DNA of 21,571 nucleotides from Planctomycetota bacterium (GTDB lineage: Bacteria > Planctomycetota > Planctomycetia > Planctomycetales > Planctomycetaceae). The stretch covers positions 1-21,571 of the forward strand of contig QWOR01000232.1 of the NCBI GenBank assembly GCA_003669575.1, given 5' to 3'. The notes below the pieces were generated by a model. It saw only the letters and a program-made list of their open reading frames with translations, did no database searches and was not told the DNA's origin. Position 1 is the first letter of the stretch. Each line of letters opens with the position of its first letter. The translations under genes were made by a program, and so were the position numbers. Shown one piece after another: positions 7,782 through 15,516 of this stretch.

Positions 7782-8100
7782 GTTGTGTGACCTTGAAGTG
7801 GATCGATGCCGAAGCGTGACGACTTGTCGACTGATTGAGCGAGAAGCGAGCAGATACGACCCCGGGCAGAGCAGCCCTGTCGCGTCACTCGACTCAGCAT
7901 TGTGGGAAAGGGAAATACCGGAATCAAGCAGGCGAACCGGAAAGTCTCCCCGAGCGCCCAAGGTCACCAGCCTGTATACCGCCGGGTGAGACCTCGATCG
8001 ACTCCGATTTTGGCTCGAAAACCTGAACGAACGATGCCAGCCACACAAGTAAGATAAACGCTTCATGACGGTCTGTTTGCCGCCCGATTCAGAAAACGAA
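7782..8100. other. Upstream region of the Hsp70 gene
   Basis: About 320 bp between the Hsp70 start and the terminator of the dehydrogenase gene. It contains one plausible promoter for the Hsp70 gene (7899-7927). I looked for the CIRCE heat-shock operator (TTAGCACTC-N9-GAGTGCTAA) and did not find it. The Hsp70 frame is open across it, but the translation is rich in Arg and Ser and shows no domain. Confidence 0.5.
7899..7927 (-). promoter_or_regulatory. Candidate sigma-70-type promoter of the Hsp70 gene
   Basis: On the minus strand TTGATT (7922-7927) and CACAAT (7899-7904) are separated by exactly 17 bases. Transcription would start near 7892, giving a leader of about 110 bases before the ATG at 7781. 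Matches to the consensus are 5/6 and 4/6; planctomycete promoter rules are poorly known to me, so this is a suggestion. Confidence 0.35.
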
Positions 8101-8130
8101 AGAGGCCTCGACACCCAAGTCGAGGCCTCT
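8101..8130 (-). terminator. Intrinsic terminator of the dehydrogenase gene
   Basis: A perfect 12-bp inverted repeat, AGAGGCCTCGAC (8101-8112) and GTCGAGGCCTCT (8119-8130), with a 6-base loop. Read on the minus strand it is followed by TTCGTTTTCTG, a T-rich tail. It lies 60 bp past the stop of the dehydrogenase gene and separates it from the Hsp70 unit. Confidence 0.85.
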
Positions 8131-8189
8131 CCGTGAATCTCCATGACACATCCCCGGGAAACCGGCTCCCAGAGAGTGCCAGACGAATG

Positions 8190-9215
8190 TTACTTTGGCG
8201 TCAGCACAGCCTTGGCGATTTCGCCACTGTGCATCGTCTCGAACGCCTCATGCCAGTGTTCCAGCGTCCAGGTTCCACCGACAACGGGGTCGATATTCAG
8301 GATGCCGGTGGCGAGCAGACGCAACACACGTTCCCACATCGCCCAGTTGTGCGAGAAGCTGCCCTTCATGGTGACGTTCTTCTGCACCATCGGGTCGAGC
8401 GAGAAGTTAATCGGAGCCCGGCCCCAACCCACCTTCGAGATCCAGCCTGCCGGACGAACGATATCGATGGCTGTCTTCAGAGTCGCCGAGATTCCCGCGG
8501 CGTCGACCACGCCATCCACGCCCAGCCCGTCAGCGGCCATCGCCCATTCTCGACAGTCACCGACGACCACTTCACAACCATATTGCTTGGCAATGTCGAG
8601 GCGAACCTTGTCACGCTCCAGCCCCACCACCGCCACGATTCCACCCTGCAGCTTGGCCATCGCGGCACACAACAGCCCGATCGGTCCAGGCCCCAGCACG
8701 ACAATGCGGTCGCCGGGCTTCACCGAGCCGTTCACGACCACGGCGTTGTAAGCCACGCAGCATGGTTCGGTCAGACAGGCCCGCTCAAACGCCAAGCCAT
8801 CGGGCACCTTATGCAGGCAGCGCGAGGGGACGCGAACGTATTCCGTCATGGCACCATCAACACCGTACCCATACCCCTTACGAGTCGGGTCGAGATTATA
8901 CAGCCCGGCCCGGGTCATCGGGTTGTTCGGGTCGATCACTGCAGCTGTCTCGCTGCAGGCCCGGTCGCCAGCCTTCCAGCCAACGACGCGAGAACCCACC
9001 TGCTCGATCGTCCCGGCGAATTCATGGCCCAGGATCACTGGATAATTCACTGGCCAGCTATGTTCCGAAGTCCATTGGTGCAAGTCGCTTCCGCAGACAC
9101 CAACGGCACCGACCTTGAGCAGAACGTCCTCTTCACCGATGGTCGGTCGGTCTACCTGACGAAGTTCGACACTGCCCTTTTCCGGGGCAAAATTCACGAC
9201 AGCTGTTTGTTTCAT
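8190..9215 (-). CDS. Zinc-type medium-chain alcohol/polyol dehydrogenase
   Basis: A 341-residue member of the zinc-dependent medium-chain dehydrogenase superfamily, closest in appearance to sorbitol/threonine dehydrogenase-type enzymes that oxidise a secondary alcohol with NAD(P). Catalytic-zinc ligands are visible: Cys41 in 'GVCGSDLH', His64-Glu65 in 'LGHEFAG' and Glu150 in 'LTEPCC'. The Rossmann motif is 'VLGPGPIGLLCAAMAK' (~173-188). The lobe that usually holds four cysteines for a structural zinc reads 'ETAAVIDPNNPMTRAGLYNL' and has no cysteines, as in some sorbitol dehydrogenases. Length is normal for the family. There is no clear ribosome-binding site before the ATG, but it lies directly ahead of the first conserved strand. 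It is the downstream gene after the aldolase-like gene (132-bp gap) and ends at a strong terminator. The substrate cannot be read from sequence. Confidence 0.9.
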   Translation of the reverse strand: MKQTAVVNFAPEKGSVELRQVDRPTIGEEDVLLKVGAVGVCGSDLHQWTSEHSWPVNYPVILGHEFAGTIEQVGSRVVGWKAGDRACSETAAVIDPNNPMTRAGLYNLDPTRKGYGYGVDGAMTEYVRVPSRCLHKVPDGLAFERACLTEPCCVAYNAVVVNGSVKPGDRIVVLGPGPIGLLCAAMAKLQGGIVAVVGLERDKVRLDIAKQYGCEVVVGDCREWAMAADGLGVDGVVDAAGISATLKTAIDIVRPAGWISKVGWGRAPINFSLDPMVQKNVTMKGSFSHNWAMWERVLRLLATGILNIDPVVGGTWTLEHWHEAFETMHSGEIAKAVLTPK

Positions 9216-9347
9216 GGGAGGTTGATGCGATGGGCCAAAGAAAGGACTGAGTACGAGTTGTATGGTGTCGAACAGAGGGCAAAGCTACAAGCCGAATTGC
9301 CGATACGCTCGCCGCTTCCGTAATTGCGACGGGACTGGCACACAATG

Positions 9348-10526
9348 TCACTCTCCGAGCGTCTGCTTCAAACGCTCGCGGTGGTAGGCCAGCCGCTCAT
9401 CTGAGGTCATCTTGGAGAAGTTCGGAGAGGCGGTGTTGGTCGCTTTCGCTCCCGACGCGGGTTTTGAGGGGGCCGGGGCACTGACGGTTCGTCCGCTGCC
9501 GCCGTAGCTCATGACGTTGGTCTGGAGTGTGAGGTCTTCGTCCAGCGGACGCTGCGGCTTCACGCCCAGCTTTTCCAGCACGGAGTGGTACGCCTTCACC
9601 GCTTCGACCGGATCGAGTACCCGGTCCGCGACCAGACGCAGGAACTCCACGAACGCCAGCTGATTTTCCGCCTGGTTGATCTTACGACCGAACAGAGCGG
9701 CCCGGGCTCCGTACTTCTGAGCCTCGTGCAACAACTGGAAGGCATCGAGAGTCGTCCCAGCTGCACCGCCCAGGATGCCGACGACCAGATGGGGGTCGTA
9801 CCGCACCAGGTCTTCCATTGCCTTGGGCCCGTGATAGACCATTTTCAGGAAAACCGGTCGTTGCGAGCTGGTGACGCCCGCCAGAGTCCGCGCGATCACG
9901 TCATTGATGAATCCCGGCAGATGCTCCGGCGCCACGGCATTGGGCAGATTCGGATTGAAGATTTCCAGGAAGTGCCGGAATCCCTTGCGTTCTGCCTCGT
10001 CGCGGAACTTCTTGTACTCAGTCAGCGAATCGTAATCGAGATCGCGGTCGTTGTTGAACGTGATGGAATAGAGGCCCAGGCTGGAACCCAGCACGCGGTC
10101 CTGCGGCTCACAATCGATATACCCGCACTGGGCATGGTCGAGCGACGCTGAACGAAACGGCCGCGATGCCGCCAGGCCGATCCGGCTCCCGCGGAAGACA
10201 TGAATGTCAGTTGTATCGTTCGCACGGATCGCTGGCGTCACGTGTGAGTTCTCGAACAGCCGTTCCTGCACAGCCAGCACATCACTCGTACTGGCCGACA
10301 TCAGCATGATGTCGACAATGCCCTGCTGCGTAATCTGGCGGATCTGGTTCCGGTAGTCGGCGAGGGTCTTGAAACGGACCTCCCCATCATGCCGCTCCGG
10401 CGACAGCCCAGGAGCTCCCAGCCCAAACGCCATGTCGGCGTCCTTGGCATCGGCGATAATGAAGTCTTTGCAGCCGCTTGGGTCTGCATGAATCGCCGCC
10501 AGCTTTTGATCGAGAGTCTTCTGCAT
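9348..10526 (-). CDS. TIM-barrel aldolase-like protein
   Basis: A 392-residue protein that looks like a class I (Schiff-base) aldolase-type TIM barrel of the DeoC/LacD kind. Strand-like segments include 'GIVDIMLMSAST' (69-80), 'FRHFLEIFNPN' (183-193), 'RPVFLKMVYHGPKAM' (223-237), 'LVVGILGGAAGTTLDAF' (247-263) and 'GARAALFGRKINQAEN' (273-288). Lys228 in 'VFLKMVYHG' is a candidate Schiff-base lysine, and 'GILGGAAGTT' resembles the phosphate-binding glycine loop near the end of such barrels. The last ~50 residues are a Ser/Pro/Ala-rich tail ending in a charged helix ('SDERLAYHRERLKQTL'). I chose the ATG at 10526 because AAGGACA stands ~8 bases upstream; the longer frame to 10637 adds a non-conserved-looking stretch. 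The aldolase activity and substrate are inferred; sugar or sugar-phosphate metabolism with the dehydrogenase downstream is possible. Confidence 0.65.
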   Translation of the reverse strand: MQKTLDQKLAAIHADPSGCKDFIIADAKDADMAFGLGAPGLSPERHDGEVRFKTLADYRNQIRQITQQGIVDIMLMSASTSDVLAVQERLFENSHVTPAIRANDTTDIHVFRGSRIGLAASRPFRSASLDHAQCGYIDCEPQDRVLGSSLGLYSITFNNDRDLDYDSLTEYKKFRDEAERKGFRHFLEIFNPNLPNAVAPEHLPGFINDVIARTLAGVTSSQRPVFLKMVYHGPKAMEDLVRYDPHLVVGILGGAAGTTLDAFQLLHEAQKYGARAALFGRKINQAENQLAFVEFLRLVADRVLDPVEAVKAYHSVLEKLGVKPQRPLDEDLTLQTNVMSYGGSGRTVSAPAPSKPASGAKATNTASPNFSKMTSDERLAYHRERLKQTLGE

Positions 10527-10855
10527 GGTGTCCTTGTCCTTGTGAAGCTGGATATTCTCGATTCCGGGCGATTCATGCAATAAGGATACCCCGAAACGCC
10601 AAACCGACGCATTTTGAACCAAAACACTAATCAACACAGGGCGAACTTCACCCGCGTAAACGTGTCATTCACCGAGCAGGCACGATCTCGAACAAGAAAG
10701 CCTGAAAACGTCCGTCAAAACTCACGCAACGCGTTTCCCAGCAGCCGATTCTGCCGCCTCACCCCTACCTAACCCAAAATCCCGAACGGGTAGCATTGCA
10801 TCGATTTCCCCGGTCTGCAAAAATCCCATTTCCCCTGCTTCTGGCAGGGAAACAC
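10527..10855. other. Gene-free region between the aldolase-like gene and the tRNA
   Basis: About 330 bp between two divergently transcribed genes. It should carry the promoter of the aldolase-like gene (minus) and of the tRNA (plus). A candidate tRNA promoter is listed separately. I see no further coding frame or repeat. Confidence 0.5.
10796..10824 (+). promoter_or_regulatory. Candidate promoter of the tRNA-Asn gene
   Basis: TTGCAT (10796-10801) and AAAAAT (10819-10824) are separated by 17 bases. Transcription would begin about 25 bases before the tRNA 5' end, a usual short leader. The -10 box is only a moderate match. Confidence 0.3.
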
Positions 10856-10927
10856 TCCCTGGTAGCTCAATGGTAGAGCGAGCGGCTGTTAACCGCTAGG
10901 TTCTAGGTTCGAATCCTAGCCGGGGAG
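10856..10927 (+). tRNA. tRNA-Asn (anticodon GTT)
   Basis: All four arms fold. The acceptor stem is TCCCTGG with CCGGGGA (one G-T pair). The D stem is GCTC/GAGC around AATGGTA. The anticodon stem is AGCGG/CCGCT around the 7-base loop CTGTTAA, giving anticodon GTT. The variable loop is AGGTT and the T arm is CTAGG-TTCGAAT-CCTAG. The discriminator base is G. The 3' CCA is not encoded (CTG follows), so it must be added after transcription. Confidence 0.97.
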
Positions 10928-10938
10928 CTGATCTTGAC

Positions 10939-10973
10939 AAAGGTCGCTGGAAGTCTGTCCAGCGACCTTTTTT
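10939..10973 (+). terminator. Intrinsic terminator of the tRNA gene
   Basis: AAAGGTCGCTGG (10939-10950) pairs perfectly with CCAGCGACCTTT (10959-10970) around an 8-base loop, followed by further T residues (10968-10973 is a run of six). It begins 11 bases after the tRNA. On the minus strand the stem is followed by only three T residues, so it would be a weaker stop for the convergent protease-fusion gene ending at 11068. Confidence 0.9.
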
Positions 10974-11067
10974 ATTGCCGTCGCCTTCGAAATCCGGGTA
11001 GGGTACCGCCGACTGCTTCCTGAGGAGGAGGCCAACCAGTGCCTCTCGATGAAGGTTGCCAACGGTT

Positions 11068-13392
11068 CTATTTGTTCCCCTGCTGCAGCTCACGCAGTGC
11101 CTTCATCTGGCCTTGTAGATTGCGCAGCTGATCGAGTCGCAGGTCGGGTGAGTTGCTCTGGATCAGCTTCTCGGTCACGTCGATACCCTCCTCGTACCGC
11201 TGGGTGTTGTAGCACAGTACCGCTTTCAACAGTTGATCAGACAGCGATTCCGGATCGAGGGCCAGAATCGTTTCGACATACCGCAACGCAGCGTCTGGGT
11301 CCTGAGATTCGTTGGCCAGATTGAGGAGATTCCTCAGTATTCGCACGACGATCTGCCTGGCGGTCTGAGCTGCGAGTGCGGAGTCATCCCAAGTGCGACC
11401 AGTCTCGGACACGAGCGATTTCGCATCGTCGAGGCTGAGTGTCTTGCCACGCTCAAAGGGATCAATGAGGACCGGCTCTCCCATCTCGGGAACAGCTCGG
11501 ACCACAAAGTGGCCCGGTAGACCGACGCCCTCGACCTTCAGGCCCACTCGGCGGCCAAGAGTCATGTAGACGACGGAGAGGGTAATTGGCAGACCCTCGC
11601 GATCGTCGATCGTCTCATTGAGGTAGCTGTTCGACGGGTTGTAGTAATTGACCCGGCTGCCATGGAATCCCTGCTCTTCAAACAGGAAGCGGTGGAACGC
11701 CGTGAGCTTGTCGGCTGGCGTTATCCCCGCGGGCAGCGACTTCTCGAAGTCCTTCGCCAGATCGTCGAGCGTCTGCAGCGAGTCCTCAACATTGAACTCG
11801 GGGTTATCGATCGCAGCGATCAGCAGAGCCGCCCGCGCCAGATCGACTTGGTCTTCGGGAACCGACAGGGTCTCCACAAGCTGCTTGCGGTGCCGGGCTG
11901 CGTGGACATCTTTCGAGAGTTGCCGCAGTCGTTTCGCCGTCTGTTCCAGTTCCACCGCCTTGGCCTCCAGGGCGGCATGCAGAGCCTCTGACTTTTCGAT
12001 CAGAGGGGTGATCTGCTGTGTCGAAGGGGGGCGCTGTGGAGACAGCTGGCCAACCTGGGCATCGGCCTCGGCCCGGAGTTCCGTGGTGGGTGCATGCGAG
12101 GCGATCTGAGTTCCCACCTCAAACTGTCGAAACTCTGCGGAAGTGTGGCGGAACTTGCACAGCCCCACTTTCCCGGAACGATAGCGCATGTCGAAATCCT
12201 CATGCACCAGAACTCCATTGCAGAAGCATTGGATGCGATCCGCTTCGACTCTCACCTTCAGATGATTCCAGTCCTTTTCCCGATATTCGGGCCGGGCTTC
12301 TTCCCACAGAACGTTCCACTCATAGACCGTCGCTCCGTCGAATCTCGCAAAACGCAGCTTCCCGCTGCTCGGGTAAAACCCGTAATGCGTGTCCTCGCTC
12401 TGAAACAAGACCACGCCTGCAGCTCCATCGTCCTGGTCCAGCTTGACCGAGACGCCAACCTCGAAGGGAATCGCTGGGACCTCTGCAGTGGAGAGGCAGA
12501 GGCTGCGACCGCCGAAGCCAGCCCCCTGGCCCGAGACGCGAATTCGCCCGGCTCGCTGAGTCCAGTACACATCACCGGGCACGATCCAGCGTCTCGGGTT
12601 CAACGTCCCAATGGTCAACCACTTCGACATAGTGATCGGGTTCGGCTCGGCGAGAAGCGGCTTGAGCGTGTTGATCGTGACCGCGTAACCCAGGTTGTCG
12701 GTCACGAGTGACTTCATCGTCAGGAGACCATGGACACGCCCCGACAAGTCGACCAGCGGACCTCCACTGTTCCCCGGTTCGATCGGGATGGCCAGCTGGA
12801 TCATCGACATCCCTTCGATATCCTTGCGGAGCCCCGAAACCACGCCCGCGACGACGCTATGTTCGAGGCCTTGCGGATTACCCACGGCGACGACGGGCTG
12901 GCCCTGGACCAGTGTGTCGGAGTCGCCGAGTTCGAGAGCGGTCAGCCCGGTGGCGGAGATCTTCACGATCGCCAGATCCTGCGATCGTTCATTCGCATAG
13001 ATCGATTCGACCGGGTAGGTCTTGCCATCGATTGTCCGTACCTGAATCGGGCGGGCCTCGCCGATGACATGGAGGTTCGTCGCAATCAGGCCGTCTTCGC
13101 GAATGATGAACCCGCTACCAATTCCCTGCGGCTTGCCATCACGATCGCTGAAGGTGATCACCACGACCGACTTCTTGACGCGATCGGCCAGGGTGGACAC
13201 GTTCTCCGGAGTCATCGGAGCCAGCTGCGAACCGGCGGGGGCCGCTGTCGCGTCCGACTTGGGAGTTTCGCCAGTCGGTGAATCCTGACCAAAGATGGGA
13301 ACACCGCTCGCTCCCCCAATGGCCAGACTGATCACCGCCAGACAGACCAACAACACGGACACCCGGCGGTTCCACAGCATGGCACAGCTCAT
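11068..13392 (-). CDS. Trypsin-like (HtrA-type) protease fused to a beta-sandwich and a SirB1-type transglutaminase-like domain
   Basis: A 774-residue exported or membrane-anchored multidomain protein. Residues ~10-30 form a signal peptide or anchor. Residues ~62-250 are an S1C-type serine protease with a complete triad: His108 ('TNLHVIG'), Asp139 ('RSQDLAIV') and Ser209 ('EPGNSGGPL'). No PDZ domain follows. Residues ~255-430 instead resemble a concanavalin-like/DUF1080-type beta-sandwich ('GVVLFQSEDTHYGFY', 'DWNHLKVRVEADRIQCFCNG', 'GKVGLCKFRHTSAEFRQF'). A helical, probably coiled-coil segment (~460-510) leads to a SirB1/Transglut_core2-like domain at ~515-745 ('SYLNETIDDREGLPITLSVV', 'VEGVGLPGHFVVRA'), ending with a TPR-like pair. 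I chose the ATG at 13392 (13380 is an alternative) because it precedes the hydrophobic signal; the frame open to 13674 would overlap the cyclase gene. The combination suggests a cell-surface or periplasmic quality-control enzyme; this is inference. Confidence 0.85.
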   Translation of the reverse strand: MSCAMLWNRRVSVLLVCLAVISLAIGGASGVPIFGQDSPTGETPKSDATAAPAGSQLAPMTPENVSTLADRVKKSVVVITFSDRDGKPQGIGSGFIIREDGLIATNLHVIGEARPIQVRTIDGKTYPVESIYANERSQDLAIVKISATGLTALELGDSDTLVQGQPVVAVGNPQGLEHSVVAGVVSGLRKDIEGMSMIQLAIPIEPGNSGGPLVDLSGRVHGLLTMKSLVTDNLGYAVTINTLKPLLAEPNPITMSKWLTIGTLNPRRWIVPGDVYWTQRAGRIRVSGQGAGFGGRSLCLSTAEVPAIPFEVGVSVKLDQDDGAAGVVLFQSEDTHYGFYPSSGKLRFARFDGATVYEWNVLWEEARPEYREKDWNHLKVRVEADRIQCFCNGVLVHEDFDMRYRSGKVGLCKFRHTSAEFRQFEVGTQIASHAPTTELRAEADAQVGQLSPQRPPSTQQITPLIEKSEALHAALEAKAVELEQTAKRLRQLSKDVHAARHRKQLVETLSVPEDQVDLARAALLIAAIDNPEFNVEDSLQTLDDLAKDFEKSLPAGITPADKLTAFHRFLFEEQGFHGSRVNYYNPSNSYLNETIDDREGLPITLSVVYMTLGRRVGLKVEGVGLPGHFVVRAVPEMGEPVLIDPFERGKTLSLDDAKSLVSETGRTWDDSALAAQTARQIVVRILRNLLNLANESQDPDAALRYVETILALDPESLSDQLLKAVLCYNTQRYEEGIDVTEKLIQSNSPDLRLDQLRNLQGQMKALRELQQGNK

Positions 13393-13634
13393 TCGCAATC
13401 GGGGAGATTCAACGCAGCGCAGATCAGATGATACCCGTGTGTGGTCAATCTCTGCGAGGCGGACGCGGCCCACTGCGACCGAATGTTGTGTGTGTGTTTC
13501 AATTGTTGGTAATTCTGTTGTCTTCTCCTTCTCCCCACTAACAGATTGAGAAACTAAGGGTGATGTTGCTGTGGGGAGAGGGAGCAAAACATACAGCGAC
13601 TGGCCAACGCTTGAGGCGTACTCGCTCTCCCGGT

Positions 13635-15359
13635 TCAATACAAAACAATCGCCCGTCCCGGGCCGCCGTGACAATCGCGGATCTTGAGTGGGGCGAACAG
13701 GAAGTACCCGTTGGGGGCTTTGTCGAGTTCCTTCAAGTGATGCAGGAACTCTACCCCAACCATTTCGTGCGAGCCCAGAGCCCAGTACGTCATCAGAGCT
13801 CTGCGCTGATTTACGCCACCCAGATCAGGGGCGTCGGTACCCACACAACGGATGCCCTTCGACTTGAGATAAACGATCGCATCGGGACCAGGAGCAGGCC
13901 ACCCTTCCGACTTCCCAGCCAGCGGGTCGAGCCAGACGCCTTTATCTTCCGGAGATGGTTTGAAGTGCGCATCGAGATGCCCCGTGCGAAACAGAACAAT
14001 GTCGCCAGGCTTTAAGGCGCCTTGAGCCTTCTCTGCAGCTTCGATGTGCGCCACGGTGATCTCAGGTGACTCGGGCCACTTCGACTTGTCGAGGCTGCCG
14101 ACCAGCGAAGTGACATCGATCACACGGACCGGGCCACAGGTCCAGTCGAGCGGCACCTTGTCGGTCGTCACTGAACTGGTCCCACGTTTGCCGAACTTCT
14201 TCTCGTACTCTTGCAGCCAGCCCCGAACGGTCGGCGATTCATTCGGTGCCGGGCCTTCGGGGGGCAACGCAAACGCTGGTGGCACCAGATGCGTCCCCGC
14301 CATCGCATCCATCAGATGCGTGTGGTGCCACATGTCGAGGTACTCGGAGTAGAGGAAGTCGAGCTTCAGATAGACCTGTCGATGCTCACCAGCTCCAATG
14401 CCCGGCGATGTGATTGGCAGGTTGGTGGCGAGCGTTGGCGAGAGGTCGATCGCCCGCTTCGCTTTCGCTGAGGCGATCAGCTTCGCGGGGAGGTCTCCGC
14501 CCATGATGGAGAAGGCCCGCCCTGCTCCGTACGGCCCACCCTGATGCTTCGGGCCCAGGTTGATGTAGAACGCCCCGGTCGGCGGCAACACTCCCAGATT
14601 GGTCGCGCTCTCCGTCCAGATCATGCCGTACTTCAAGCCCGCGTAATGTGTCGGCTCAGCCAGGTCAGGCATAGGCCCCATGCTGGCGCTGTCGGTCCCC
14701 AGGTTCATGACACCGCGTTTCCCCAGGAACTCCATGCAGTCCGGATCGGGATCGGGATAGCCTGGAGCCTTACGGTCGACGACATCGGCCAGGAACCGGC
14801 TCCCCTCGGGGAACGGTCGGTAATACTTGTCGGAGTACCCACTGTAGAACAACACCACATCGCCGAAACGCACCGGCCGCTGCTGTTTCTCAAACCGCTC
14901 GACGTGCTCGGGCTTCACCAGTGGGCTGATACCGTTCCCGGCCTGATCGAGCAGGTCACGGACATCGACAACGCACGCCTCTCCGCCGAACTGCCACGCT
15001 TCGATCTTGTCGGTGTATGAAAGACCGTATGGCCCCGACTTCTCCCGCTTGAGGTCGGGCCTCGCCACCGAATGGGGCGGCACGTCCAGCTGGGTCCCGG
15101 TATTGCCATCGATAATCAGCGTATCGATGTTGTAGGCCGACTCAGGACCGATGACCCGCTGATGATTGATCTGGAACCGGGGAAACGGATGAGCGGGCCA
15201 GGTGCAGGGGAACTCGGGCGCGACCAGCAGCGAGTGGTCGACGAACTTCGACTTGGATGGGGATGCGTCGTCCGCCTGTACTGCCGACAGGGTCATGAGC
15301 CCGACAGTTGTCGATACGATCCAAAACAACGACCGAAACATCAAACGCGAGCGCGGCAT
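13635..15359 (-). CDS. Exported, duplicated cyclase-family protein (kynurenine-formamidase fold)
   Basis: A 574-residue protein with an N-terminal signal peptide (~7-29, 'FRSLFWIVSTTVGLMTLSAVQA') and two tandem cyclase-family modules (~35-295 and ~300-574), each about the size of a whole family member. The modules share matching blocks: 'FGDVVLFYSGYSDKYYRPFP' against 'PGDIVLFRTGHLDAHFKPSP', and 'MNLGTDSASMG' against 'RCVGTDAPDLGG'. The family's metal motif is HxGTHxDxPxH. Module 1 has NTGTQLDVPPH (86-96), losing both first histidines but keeping Asp92, Pro94 and His96. Module 2 has MAGTHLVPP (353-361), keeping His357 but losing the Asp. Neither site is complete. A GGAG lies ~6 bases before the ATG. 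The protease-fusion gene follows 242 bp downstream. Hydrolysis of amide or lactone-like substrates is typical of the family; activity here is doubtful. Confidence 0.85.
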   Translation of the reverse strand: MPRSRLMFRSLFWIVSTTVGLMTLSAVQADDASPSKSKFVDHSLLVAPEFPCTWPAHPFPRFQINHQRVIGPESAYNIDTLIIDGNTGTQLDVPPHSVARPDLKREKSGPYGLSYTDKIEAWQFGGEACVVDVRDLLDQAGNGISPLVKPEHVERFEKQQRPVRFGDVVLFYSGYSDKYYRPFPEGSRFLADVVDRKAPGYPDPDPDCMEFLGKRGVMNLGTDSASMGPMPDLAEPTHYAGLKYGMIWTESATNLGVLPPTGAFYINLGPKHQGGPYGAGRAFSIMGGDLPAKLIASAKAKRAIDLSPTLATNLPITSPGIGAGEHRQVYLKLDFLYSEYLDMWHHTHLMDAMAGTHLVPPAFALPPEGPAPNESPTVRGWLQEYEKKFGKRGTSSVTTDKVPLDWTCGPVRVIDVTSLVGSLDKSKWPESPEITVAHIEAAEKAQGALKPGDIVLFRTGHLDAHFKPSPEDKGVWLDPLAGKSEGWPAPGPDAIVYLKSKGIRCVGTDAPDLGGVNQRRALMTYWALGSHEMVGVEFLHHLKELDKAPNGYFLFAPLKIRDCHGGPGRAIVLY

Positions 15360-15442
15360 GAGTCTCTCCGATCGAGAGGGGTCGAGAATGACCCGCTGGG
15401 GGAAAAGATGATTTCCCCACTGTACTCATTTGCGAGCGCAGC

Positions 15443-15482
15443 AAAAAACGAAGGCCCGATCAGTTTCCTGACCGAGCCTTCG
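15443..15482 (-). terminator. Intrinsic terminator after the lipoprotein gene
   Basis: Arms 15449-15463 and 15468-15482 pair over 15 positions with a 4-base loop. On the minus strand the two imperfect positions are G-T wobbles, and a run of six T follows (the A-run 15443-15448 on the plus strand). On the plus strand those positions are mismatches, so the signal is oriented for the minus-strand gene ending at 15517. Confidence 0.85.
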
Positions 15483-15516
15483 TGTCACCTGGAGTTCTCG
15501 ATACCCGCAGGGATCG

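Noticed and set aside
7782..8144. N-terminal extension of the Hsp70 gene
   Set aside because: It would include the dehydrogenase terminator and a candidate promoter, and the extra 121 residues show no domain; the ATG at 7781 fits the family start.
8133..9323. 396-codon plus-strand open frame
   Set aside because: It is antisense to the dehydrogenase gene, whose motifs are unambiguous; its translation shows no domain.
10896..11093. 65-residue minus-strand frame ending in RLGFEPRT
   Set aside because: The LGFEPRT ending is the well-known artificial translation of the strand opposite a tRNA T-arm; the frame overlaps the tRNA and its terminator.
13393..13634. Possible small gene or RNA between cyclase and protease-fusion genes
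   Set aside because: I found no frame with a start site and protein-like composition, and no convincing hairpin; a CA/GT-rich stretch near 13487-13500 is too short to call a repeat.
13393..13674. N-terminal extension of the protease-fusion gene
   Set aside because: It overlaps the end of the cyclase gene and would bury the signal peptide about 100 residues inside the protein.
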